Below are positions 1-5,919 of a DNA stretch of 9,857 nt, piece after piece. The notes under the pieces are model-generated. The model was not told the origin of the DNA, did no database searches, and saw nothing but the letters and a program-made list of their open reading frames with translations. The translations under genes and the position numbers were made by a program. Origin of the DNA: Clostridiales bacterium (GTDB taxonomy: Bacteria > Bacillota > Clostridia > Oscillospirales > Acutalibacteraceae); contig JAAVYX010000069.1 in NCBI GenBank assembly GCA_022791355.1, positions 1 through 9,857 on the forward strand. Direction: 5' to 3'. Every line of letters begins with the position of its first letter. The first letter of the stretch is position 1.

Positions 1-2
1 AT

Positions 3-79
3 GGTATAATCGGCATCCCCGCCGTCCTCGGCGTGGGGCCATCCGTCGGGTATAATGTCCGCCTTGCGGACATTATACC
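3..79. repeat. Palindrome cluster with GGTATAAT arms
   Basis: Positions 49-62 (GGTATAATGTCCGC) and 66-79 form a perfect 14-bp inverted repeat around a 3-nt loop. The octamer GGTATAAT occurs again at 3-10. Between them, 17-38 can fold into a second hairpin: CCCC GCCG, loop TCCT, CGGC, a 2-nt bulge, then GGGG. No reading frame of interest crosses it. The arrangement resembles REP-type or MITE-like dispersed palindromes more than a terminator, since no T tract follows. The family is not recognised, and the element may continue beyond the left edge. Confidence 0.6.
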
Positions 80-81
80 AC

Positions 82-120
82 AAAAGCCGGGGCCGGTACA
101 ACCCGGCCCCGGCTCATTTT
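82..120. terminator. Bidirectional intrinsic terminator
   Basis: A perfect 11-bp GC stem pairs 86-96 (GCCGGGGCCGG) with 103-113 around a 6-nt loop. On the plus strand it is followed by TCATTTTT, and on the minus strand by a short TTTTG run. On the minus strand it lies 45 nt past the last stop codon of the gat cluster and its two decayed genes, so it probably ends that transcript. The T tracts are short, so efficiency is uncertain. Confidence 0.7.
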
Positions 121-158
121 CCCTAAACATGCGTCCGCCGCGCTGGAAGATCCCTTTT

Positions 159-398
159 TTACCCGGCTTGGCTTAACCGTTTTACCGCTTCCGCCCGGTC
201 GGCTACAAAGAAAAAGTCCTTCCCCCGATTGCTTTCCCGGATAAAATCCCGCGGCGGTTTACTGGTATACCGGCCGAAATCGCCGAACACGCCCAGCTTA
301 AAGCCGTAGTTAATATACTTTTGCAGAATCTCTCCCGCTAGTCCCCTGCTGAGGATAAAAAAGTCGTCAACTATCGCTTCCTTAAATAGGCTTGGCAA
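159..398 (-). pseudogene. DUF4180 family protein, 5'-truncated remnant
   Basis: This 79-codon frame matches, from memory of the family, the middle and C-terminal part of DUF4180 proteins. Visible blocks are KEAIVDDFF, LAGEILQKYINY, KLGVFGDFGRYTSK and DFIRESNRGKDFFFV. DUF4180 proteins are normally about 110-120 residues, so some 35-40 N-terminal residues are missing. The only upstream start is TTG at 398, directly preceded in frame by a TAA, with no good ribosome binding site. The biochemical function of DUF4180 is not known. Its 5' end overlaps the 3' end of the TfoX-like remnant in another frame, as expected if a deletion joined two genes. A functional short form cannot be excluded but looks unlikely. 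Confidence 0.7.
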
Positions 399-703
399 TT
401 ATTTTTATGCCGGCTGTAAAAATCCTTCCGCTCCGCCTTTCTTTCGGGAGGTAAGAGGGCTTTTTTAACGCCCCGAATCGCCCCCTCCAGTCCCAACAGC
501 CTGTGTATGCAGGCCGTAGGATCAAAGGCCTGTATGCGCAGTTAGGCCTCCTCCGCGCCTGCGGCCTCCAGCTCCTCCCGGGTGCGAATGCCCGCCCGCT
601 CCAACTGTTCCTCCACTATCTGGCCGATATTCGGCTGCTTAGCCAATTCGCCCGTCTGACGCCTGCCCTTTCCCAAACGATTTCTTCTTTGCGTATTTAG
701 CAT
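371..703 (-). pseudogene. TfoX/Sxy C-terminal domain protein broken by one stop codon
   Basis: Reading from ATG at 703 gives 53 codons, then TAA at 544-542, then 56 further codons in the same frame to TAG at 373-371. Before the stop is a helix-hairpin-helix-like segment with KQPNIGQIVEEQLERAGI and TREELEAAGAEEA. After it comes LRIQAFDPTACIHRLLGLEG, AIRGVKKALLPPERKAE and KDFY. Together these are the complete TfoX_C domain as I know it from stand-alone Bacillota proteins, where an aromatic residue such as Tyr or Phe usually occupies the stop position. A single substitution (TAC or TAT to TAA) would explain the break. A GTG at 811 could start the frame earlier, overlapping the gatB stop, but its N-terminal residues do not resemble the family. 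In Proteobacteria TfoX acts in competence, and the role of these short relatives is unclear. The last 10-12 residues look like junction sequence. Readthrough or a sequencing error are the alternatives. Confidence 0.75.
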
Positions 704-807
704 GCGGGCCGGCCTCGCCGGTCCGTCAAGCGTCAGGATAGTCCAAGATCCCAGCCGTCCGCGCGAAACCCGGGCCATACGAACCGCGTAAAATTCCCTG
801 CAATCGT

Positions 808-2232
808 TCACCCATCCTCGTTTTCCAAAGCGGCTGTAAGCAGCTCCCGCACCCGGACCGGATTGGCCGACCGGCCCAGCCGCCGTAGGGTTTGTCCCAT
901 GAGAAAGCCCAGCGCCTTGCCCTTTCCGCCCCTATACTGTTCCACAGCCTGGGGATAGGCCTCCAGCGTCTCCTCCACCGCCCGGCGGGTCTCGTCCCGG
1001 CCGTCGGCCAGCAGATAGCCTTCCCGCCGGGCCGTCTCCTCCGGGTCGCCCCCATAGGCGTACATATAGCGCAAAACCTCCCGGGCCCCGTTTTTGCTCA
1101 CCCGTCCGGTCTCCTGTAACGCAACCAGCCCGGCAAGTCCGGCGGGGGTCAGCCGCATCTTCTCCGCCCCCTCCCCCGTTTCCTTGAAACAGCGCCTAAG
1201 CTCGGTAAGGATAAGGGAGGCCGCCGCCTTGTAGGCGGGGTACAGGGCTATTGTACAGTCGTAAAAGTCGGACAGGGCCTTGTCCTCGCAGAGCAGCTCG
1301 GCCTCGGCCGGGCCGATCCCCCAGGCTAAATACCGGCGGACCCGGTCTTCGGGCGGCTCGGGCAGCTTAGCCGCCAGACCCGCGATCTCGGCCGGCTCCA
1401 GCCGGATGGACGGCAGGTCTGGCTCAGGGAAATACCGGTAGTCGTGAGCGTCCTGCTTGGCCCGCAGGGAGTAGGTGACCCCATCCGTCTCATCAAACCG
1501 CCGGGTTTCCTGTACAATACGGCCGCCGCTCTCCAGCGCCGCGATCTGCCGCCGGTACTCGGCCTCCACCGCACGGCTCACCGCTCGCAGGGAGCTCAGG
1601 TTCTTCATTTCGGTGCGCACGCCCAAGGGCTCCCCCGGCAGACCGACCGACAGATTGACGTCGCAGCGCAGGGAGCCCTGCTCCATCCGGCCGTCGCAGA
1701 CCCCGGCGTACCGCAGCCGGCGGGCCGCGGCGGCCACAAAGTCCCGCGCCTCCTCCGGACTGTGGATATCCGGCCGGGTAACCATCTCAATGAGGGGTAC
1801 GCCGCAGCGGTTGTAGTCGATATAGGTGCGGCCGGTCTGCGGATCGTGGAGCAGCTTGCCCGCGTCCTCCTCTAGATGGATACGCTCGATTCCGATCCGG
1901 CGGCCGTGCAGCTCCAAAAAGCCGTCCCGGCAGAGGGGATGAAAAAACTGGGTGATCTGGTAGGCCTTGGGTAAATCAGGGTAAAAATAATGCTTCCGGT
2001 CGAATCTGCTGACAGCCGAAACCCGGCAAGAAAAGGCCAGCCCGGCCTTGACCGCCAGCTCCACCGCCCGCCGGTTTAAAACCGGCAGAGCGCCGGGCAT
2101 TCCCAGACAAACCGGACAGACCCTCGTATTGGCTTGGCCGCCGAACCGGTTGGGGCAGCCGCAGAAAATTTTCGTATCGGTGGCAAGCTCGGCGTGGATT
2201 TCCAGCCCCACCGTCATCCGGTATGCGCTCAT
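808..2232 (-). CDS. gatB: Aspartyl/glutamyl-tRNA amidotransferase subunit B
   Basis: GatB is the kinase/transamidase subunit of GatCAB. It activates the side-chain carboxylate of Glu on tRNA(Gln), or of Asp on tRNA(Asn), with ATP, and amidates it with ammonia channelled from GatA. At 474 residues it has normal family length. The N-terminus carries VGLEIHAEL and a zinc-type cysteine set (C24, C26, C39, C42 in FCGC and VCPVC). These are followed by the family signature KHYFYPDLPKAYQITQF and the LEEDAGKLLHD segment. The C-terminal third is the helical YqeY-like tRNA-binding region, with the typical GKGKALGFLMGQ near the end. The start ATG overlaps the gatA stop by 4 nt (ATGA), which indicates translational coupling. 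Stop is TGA at 810-808. No defect is visible. Confidence 0.97.
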   Translation of the reverse strand: MSAYRMTVGLEIHAELATDTKIFCGCPNRFGGQANTRVCPVCLGMPGALPVLNRRAVELAVKAGLAFSCRVSAVSRFDRKHYFYPDLPKAYQITQFFHPLCRDGFLELHGRRIGIERIHLEEDAGKLLHDPQTGRTYIDYNRCGVPLIEMVTRPDIHSPEEARDFVAAAARRLRYAGVCDGRMEQGSLRCDVNLSVGLPGEPLGVRTEMKNLSSLRAVSRAVEAEYRRQIAALESGGRIVQETRRFDETDGVTYSLRAKQDAHDYRYFPEPDLPSIRLEPAEIAGLAAKLPEPPEDRVRRYLAWGIGPAEAELLCEDKALSDFYDCTIALYPAYKAAASLILTELRRCFKETGEGAEKMRLTPAGLAGLVALQETGRVSKNGAREVLRYMYAYGGDPEETARREGYLLADGRDETRRAVEETLEAYPQAVEQYRGGKGKALGFLMGQTLRRLGRSANPVRVRELLTAALENEDG

Positions 2233-3701
2233 AGCCGCCGCCCCCCGTCGGTATACGTTTCATAAGCGGCCCCCGCGGCCACAAGGGCCGCTTCCTGGAA
2301 GGGCCGGCCGGTCAGGCTTAGACCTATAGGCAGACCCTCCTTGGCAAAGCCGGCCGTCACGGTCAGGGCGGGCAGCCCGGCCAGACTGGCCGGCAGGGCG
2401 CACAGGTCGGCCGCGTACATTTCGGCCGGACTTTTCGAGGCCCCGATTTTTCCCGGCAATGCGGGGACGGTTGGGGTCAGCAAAAAATCGCAGCCGGCAA
2501 AGAGCCGGTCGAACTCCCGGCGGATTTCCCGGCGGACGGCCTGGGCCTTTTTGTAATAACGCTCGTAATAGCCGCTGGAAAGGGCGTAGTTGCCCAGCAA
2601 AATACGCCTTTTTACCTCGTCGCCAAAGCCCTCTCGCCGGGTGCGGCCGGCCAGTTCCGCATAACTCTCCCCTTGGACCCGCAGGCCGTACCGCACCCCG
2701 TCGAACCGGGCCAGATTGCTGGCCGCCTCGGCGGAAGACAGCAGATAGTAAGCCGCCACGGCATAGGGATATCCGGGCAGGGACGCCTTTTGTAAACGGC
2801 ACCCCATACGGCAGAAGACCGCCGCGGTCTTTTCCAAAAGGGCGCCGATTTCGGAGGGAAGTTCCGCAAAAAACTCCACGGGAATGCCGATAACCTTCCC
2901 CTGTAAAAATGAAAGGCAATCTCCCGGCAACTCGCCGGCGGCCGCCGGGGCCGCGCCCGACCTTCCCCTGGACGCTGGGCCTTTCGTGGCCGCGTCCAGA
3001 GGGTCTTCTCCCGCCATGGCTGCAAAAAGCAGGCCGCAGTCGGCCGCCCGGCGGGCCATGGGACCTATCTGGTCCATAGAGGAGGCAAAGGCGATGAGGC
3101 CGAAGCGGGAAACCGCGCCGTAGGTAGGACGCAAGCCGGCCAGGCCGCAGAAAGCGGCGGGCTGCCGTACCGAACCGCCGGTATCGCTGCCCAAGGCCGC
3201 TGGGACAAAACCCGCCGCCACAGCCGCCGCGGATCCGCCCGAGGAGCCTCCGGCCACCCGGTCCGGATCCAGCGGATTTTTGGGGCCGCCCTTATAAGAG
3301 GTCATGGAGGTGGAGCCCATGGCGAATTCGTCCATATTGGTCTTGCCCAGCACCACCATACCGGCCTTCTCCAGCCGCTTCACAGCCGTGGCCGTGTAGG
3401 ACGGTCGGTAGTTTTCCAGCATTTTCGAGCCGCAGGTGGCGGGCAAATCCTTTATACAAATATTGTCCTTCACGGCTAAGGGCAGACCGGTGAGCGGGCC
3501 GCCCTCTCCCCGGTCCAACCGCCGCTGGGCGGCGGCGGCCCGATTCACGGCCCGTTCCTCGCAGACCGTGAGAAAGCTGCGATACCGCCCGTCCTCCTGC
3601 TGGATCTTATCCAGACAAGTCCGGGTCAGCTCTGGGGCGGACAGTTCCCGCCTTTGCAACAGACCGGCTAAATCGGACAGTCCCAGTGTGGTCAGGTCCA
3701 T
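2229..3701 (-). CDS. gatA: Aspartyl/glutamyl-tRNA amidotransferase subunit A
   Basis: GatA is the glutaminase subunit of GatCAB and belongs to the amidase-signature family. It releases ammonia from glutamine or asparagine for GatB. The Ser-cisSer-Lys triad is visible as K78 (LAVKDN), S153 (GGSSGGSAAAVAAG) and S177 (GSDTGGSVRQP). The open frame extends upstream to 4022, but those residues look non-coding. ATG at 3701 has a GGGAGG ribosome binding site about 8 nt upstream and begins with a family-like MDLTTLGLSDLAGLL, giving 490 residues, the usual size. An Ala/Gly-rich stretch after GEDPLDAATKG is longer than in typical GatA and probably forms a surface loop. Unlike most gatCAB operons, this gene is separated from gatC by 480 nt. 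Confidence 0.96.
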   Translation of the reverse strand: MDLTTLGLSDLAGLLQRRELSAPELTRTCLDKIQQEDGRYRSFLTVCEERAVNRAAAAQRRLDRGEGGPLTGLPLAVKDNICIKDLPATCGSKMLENYRPSYTATAVKRLEKAGMVVLGKTNMDEFAMGSTSMTSYKGGPKNPLDPDRVAGGSSGGSAAAVAAGFVPAALGSDTGGSVRQPAAFCGLAGLRPTYGAVSRFGLIAFASSMDQIGPMARRAADCGLLFAAMAGEDPLDAATKGPASRGRSGAAPAAAGELPGDCLSFLQGKVIGIPVEFFAELPSEIGALLEKTAAVFCRMGCRLQKASLPGYPYAVAAYYLLSSAEAASNLARFDGVRYGLRVQGESYAELAGRTRREGFGDEVKRRILLGNYALSSGYYERYYKKAQAVRREIRREFDRLFAGCDFLLTPTVPALPGKIGASKSPAEMYAADLCALPASLAGLPALTVTAGFAKEGLPIGLSLTGRPFQEAALVAAGAAYETYTDGGRRL

Positions 3702-3730
3702 TCGCAGTCCCTCCCTTCCATAGTAATCCA

Positions 3731-3754
3731 GACGGTATATCGGGGCATACCGTC
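3731..3754. repeat. 8-bp inverted repeat ahead of gatA
   Basis: GACGGTAT (3731-3738) is repeated in inverted form at 3747-3754 around an 8-nt spacer. On the minus strand it ends 30 nt before the gatA start codon, just upstream of the ribosome binding site. It could be an RNA hairpin in the gatA leader or a protein-binding dyad. Chance is also possible at this arm length. Confidence 0.35.
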
Positions 3755-4048
3755 GCTCGGCCAGGGGCAATACGCGCAGCCGCCGCCTTTGGAGCGTCCC
3801 ACATAAGCTGTCCAAACAACTCGCGACGCGGATTTGGCGGACGAGAGGCGCCCTTCGGGCTACTGCCAGCTCCGGCCAGGCCGCCCTCATTTTGGTTGGC
3901 CGCCGGGTACTTCGACGTTTTACAAGAAGAAAATCGAGCCTTAGGGAAACAAGAAAACCGCATACGGCTGTAGGCCGCGCATAAAAGCATCCTATAAACG
4001 GCCGTGCCGCTGCTTCTCTCATAGAATACGAAAGAACGGACGCTGCAA

Positions 4049-4073
4049 GAAAGGAAAACCGGCAAGCTCACCG
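4049..4073 (-). terminator. Weak terminator-like hairpin after gatC
   Basis: On the minus strand CCGGT and GCCGG flank a GAGCTT loop (4073-4058) and are followed by TTTTCCTTTC. The stem is only 5 bp including one U-G pair, so termination would be partial at best. It lies about 110 nt past the gatC stop. If active it would attenuate transcription between gatC and gatA. Confidence 0.3.
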
Positions 4074-4181
4074 GCCGCTGCCAGTCTATTCGCCGCCTGT
4101 CAAACCCAAAACGCCGCCGGCTCTGTCGCAGCTGTCCCGAAAGACTGTTGACCTATTGTCCCATTTTCAGGCAAGGCGTGT

Positions 4182-4454
4182 TTATACGATTCGCGGCGTC
4201 CAAAAGCTCTGGCTGGCCGCCGTTTCTCCGTCCTCTGATTCTTTCCCCTGATTATCGGGACGCCACGGCTTATCCTCTCGCAGCGCATCAAGGGACAAGG
4301 ACGCTTTCGTCTCTTCCGGCAGATCGGGGAATTTCCTGATTTTATCCATAAGGGACAGCACGTCCTCCATATCGGGCAGAAGGGCTTCCAGCTCGGCCGG
4401 CGTACAGTCCAGACGGCTCAGCTCGGCCAGACGCCGCAGGGACTCTATATCCAT
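4182..4454 (-). CDS. gatC: Aspartyl/glutamyl-tRNA amidotransferase subunit C
   Basis: GatC is the small subunit that wraps around GatA and GatB and stabilises the complex. The 90-residue product begins MDIESLRRLAELSRLDCTP, shows the amphipathic helical N-terminal half with MEDVLSLMDKIRKF, and has the family's LREDKPWRP turn. It ends in SFWTPRIV, resembling the usual hydrophobic-VPRVV C-terminus. The segment between (NQGKESEDGETAASQ) is unlike the common NAP-containing sequence, so the tail is diverged but the length is normal. The start ATG follows the stop of the MGMT-like gene by 3 nt, and its ribosome binding site (GAGGAGG) lies inside that gene's last codons. The two are therefore co-transcribed. 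Confidence 0.93.
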   Translation of the reverse strand: MDIESLRRLAELSRLDCTPAELEALLPDMEDVLSLMDKIRKFPDLPEETKASLSLDALREDKPWRPDNQGKESEDGETAASQSFWTPRIV

Positions 4455-4457
4455 TCT

Positions 4458-4775
4458 TCACTCCTCCTCAGGCGCCCAGCGGCAGGCCTCCATATCCACC
4501 CGTCCGTCGTTCAGAAAGCGCACCCCTTCGGCCTCTAGCATGGGACGCTGCAAACCGGAAAACACCTGGTCGGGGGCCAAGGTTCCATCCTTTTTCACTA
4601 CCCGGTGACAGGGCAGCGCCAGTTCCTTAGGCGGCCGGCTCAAAGCCTGTCCCACCCGGCGGGCCAGACGCGGATTGCCGGCCAAGGCGGCCACCTGCCC
4701 GTAGCTCGCCACCTTTCCGGCCGGGATATCGGCCACAATTTTATAGATACGGCCAAACGCGCCGGTGTTGTCCAT
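4458..4775 (-). CDS. MGMT-family DNA alkyl-transfer domain protein (single domain)
   Basis: The 105-residue product is just the C-terminal, DNA-binding and active-site domain of O6-alkylguanine-DNA alkyltransferases. Motifs are IPAGKVASYGQVAALAG (the winged-helix part), R39-R40 in ARRVGQAL (arginine-finger region) and the acceptor motif P55-C56-H57-R58. Alkyltransferase-like ATL proteins of this size carry Trp or another residue in place of the Cys. Here the Cys is kept, so methyl transfer is chemically possible, although the N-terminal domain of Ogt/Ada-type enzymes is absent. The frame is open to 4850, but ATG 4775 has an AAGGAGAG site 5-6 nt upstream and starts at the conserved region. It is first in the gatCAB transcript. 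Whether it repairs DNA itself or flags lesions is an inference I cannot settle. Confidence 0.9.
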   Translation of the reverse strand: MDNTGAFGRIYKIVADIPAGKVASYGQVAALAGNPRLARRVGQALSRPPKELALPCHRVVKKDGTLAPDQVFSGLQRPMLEAEGVRFLNDGRVDMEACRWAPEEE

Positions 4776-5010
4776 AGATTCTCTCCTTACCATCGTTCGG
4801 CTAACTTTACCGATAGAAATGAATCTTGCCGCACAGCCGTCCCCGGTCATGCGCTTGTCGTTTACCTATCCGTCCGTATCCCCCGTCAAGTCAGCCGAAC
4901 GCCAATAGCCCCGGCGGCAGGGCAAAACAAACCGCAGCACAGGCAACTCCCTGCTTTGATCCTTCCTTGAGACGATGACAGGTCTAGTGTCTCCCGATAA
5001 ACCGGCGATA
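4776..5010 (-). other. Leader region of the MGMT-gatCAB operon
   Basis: This 235-nt stretch lies between the upstream terminator and the MGMT-like start. It must hold the operon promoter if the terminator is efficient, but I find no good -35/-10 pair. A TTGACG near 4885 lacks a matching -10. The inverted GAGAC/GTCTC pair near 4970-4995 could form a small hairpin. No riboswitch class was recognised. Confidence 0.45.
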
Positions 5011-5042
5011 TGAAAAGAGCCCGCCTGATGGAGCAGGCGGGC
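5011..5042 (-). terminator. Intrinsic terminator after the exported-protein gene
   Basis: On the minus strand GCCCGCCTG (5042-5034) and CAGGCGGGC (5027-5019) form a perfect 9-bp stem around CTCCAT, followed by TCTTTTC. It lies 107 nt past the stop of the 182-residue gene and separates it from the MGMT-gatCAB operon. Confidence 0.8.
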
Positions 5043-5149
5043 GGCCTTCATCGTATCCTCATGCCTCGGCCCGGCCATAAGCCCGACCTCCGGCAGAACG
5101 CATAGCGCGTAGGGACGTTTGCCAGGAAAGTACAACCGCTTTGCGACGA

Positions 5150-5698
5150 TTATTTCCCGGTTTCAAATTTTCTGGAACCGATAACGGAAAAAACGACGCC
5201 GCCCACCAGCAGCACCACGATAGCCACCGACACGCCCAGACGTTCGTCCGGCTTTAACGGCACCACAATCCTCACGCTCTCCTCAAAAACCGGTTTACCG
5301 TCCCGCATAAAGATAAACTTACCGTTGTTGGACTGCAGCTTGGCTCCCATGGCCTCAGCCGCCGCCAGCAGCTGGGCGCGCAACGCCTCCTTCTGCTCGG
5401 GCGGGATATCCTCATAGCTTTTATAGTGCAAGGGTCTTAAAATGGCCCGAATATTCTCCAGCGCCGTTTTTATTTTGGCGCAATCCTCCTCGGCGACCTC
5501 GTAATTCTGAAAGAACCGGCGGAACTGGGCGATATCCCGGGAGGGGAGCACCACCCGGCCGTTGACCGTCTCCATCTCGATTTTCAGGGCGGCGACGACC
5601 TCCTCTTCGCAGGCGGAAAGCTCCTCTTCCGCAGCCGCAGGCAGGGCCCCGGCGCATATCAGCAAACAGGTAAGCAAAAGGGTAAACAGTCTTTTCAT
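5150..5698 (-). CDS. Exported single-pass membrane protein, unknown function
   Basis: I do not recognise the family. The 182-residue product starts with a classical signal peptide: K2 and R3, a Leu-rich core through residue 19, and an A21-A22-A23 cleavage site before an acidic stretch. There is no lipobox. The middle, about residues 24-150, is predicted soluble and outside the cell. It is charged, with PPEQKEALRAQLLAAAEAMG followed by KLQSNNGKFIFMRDGKPV, which could be a helix then a beta hairpin. A hydrophobic segment at about 155-173, followed by Arg-Lys, would anchor the C-terminus with a short cytoplasmic tail. Chosen start ATG 5698 has GGAGG 8 nt upstream. The frame extends in phase to an ATG at 5746 inside the upstream repeat, but that would bury the signal peptide behind 16 residues. 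It is monocistronic between a repeat-bearing leader and a terminator. Confidence 0.8.
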   Translation of the reverse strand: MKRLFTLLLTCLLICAGALPAAAEEELSACEEEVVAALKIEMETVNGRVVLPSRDIAQFRRFFQNYEVAEEDCAKIKTALENIRAILRPLHYKSYEDIPPEQKEALRAQLLAAAEAMGAKLQSNNGKFIFMRDGKPVFEESVRIVVPLKPDERLGVSVAIVVLLVGGVVFSVIGSRKFETGK

Positions 5699-5725
5699 GT
5701 ATTCTTCCTCCCAAAAAGGGGCCGT

Positions 5726-5845
5726 ATAGATTTCTCTGCGGCTCATCGGGCAAATGCCTAAGACTTTCCGGCGGCCACGGCGCTAAAGCGCCTCTCTGGC
5801 GGCCACGGCGCTAAAGCGCCTCTAACCGCTTTCCAATCGGGACGC
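5726..5845 (-). repeat. Structured leader repeat, copy B
   Basis: This is a 120-nt element in the 5' leader of the exported-protein gene, and a second copy lies at 8700-8824. On the minus strand the shared blocks run in order: GCGTCCC, 14 nt, TAGAGGCGCTTTAGCGCC, AGAGGCGCTTTAGCGCC, a variable stretch, then CGCAGAGAAATCTAT. Each GGCGC-TTTA-GCGCC block folds into a 5-bp hairpin with a 4-nt loop. In this copy the two hairpin units are an exact 26-bp tandem repeat (5770-5795 and 5798-5823). The ribosome binding site of the next gene follows 12-17 nt after the last block. It may be a REP/MITE-like repeat or a structured leader RNA. Confidence 0.75.
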
Positions 5846-5857
5846 GTCCGCATGCGC

Positions 5858-5866
5858 AATATAACA
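5858..5866 (-). promoter_or_regulatory. Possible extended -10 promoter
   Basis: On the minus strand TG-T-TATATT (5866-5858) fits an extended -10 sigma-A element. No -35 match is visible at the proper distance. It would transcribe the leader repeat and the exported-protein gene from about 5850. Confidence 0.3.
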
Positions 5867-5894
5867 AAACTTACGAACAGGCTGCCTGCGGATA

Positions 5895-5917
5895 AGATAT
5901 ACCGCCTTACCCGGCGG
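5895..5917 (-). terminator. Weak hairpin after the dehydrogenase gene
   Basis: On the minus strand CCGCC (5917-5913), loop GGGTAA, and GGCGG (5906-5902) form a 5-bp stem, followed by TATATCT. The T content is low, so termination here is doubtful and readthrough into the next gene is possible. Confidence 0.3.
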
Positions 5918-5919
5918 CT

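Larger units (their letters stand above)
3702..4181 (-). other. gatC-gatA intergenic stretch without a recognisable gene
   Basis: These 480 nt separate gatC from gatA, which usually abut. Frames crossing it translate to low-plausibility, Arg/Pro/Ala-rich or Ser/Phe-rich sequence with no motif I recognise. Part of it (roughly 3900-4060) looks AT-richer than the flanking genes. It contains a weak terminator-like hairpin and an inverted repeat, listed separately. I see no convincing sigma-A promoter for gatA, no RNA gene and no transposase fragment. Confidence 0.6.

Noticed and set aside
3702..4022. Extended N-terminus of GatA from an upstream start
   Set aside because: The extra 107 residues resemble no GatA sequence. 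ATG 3701 has a good ribosome binding site and gives the normal 490 residues.
3607..4071. 154-codon minus-strand frame across the gatC-gatA gap
   Set aside because: It overlaps the 5' part of gatA in another frame, and its product is Ser/Phe/Arg/Pro-rich without motifs. Neither start context nor composition supports a gene.
4866..5135. 89-codon minus-strand frame starting at TTG 5135
   Set aside because: It runs through the perfect terminator stem at 5019-5042, lacks a ribosome binding site, and shows no recognisable family motif. It looks like leader and terminator sequence that happens to stay open.
4776..5149. Possible riboswitch ahead of the MGMT-gatCAB operon
   Set aside because: Read against the known classes I remember (FMN, TPP, lysine, glycine, guanidine, SAM), no core motif was present, so nothing is claimed.
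5770..5823. Two exact 26-bp repeats considered as a CRISPR fragment
   Set aside because: The spacing is only 2 nt, there is no spacer-repeat array, and the units belong to the leader element also found at 8700-8824.
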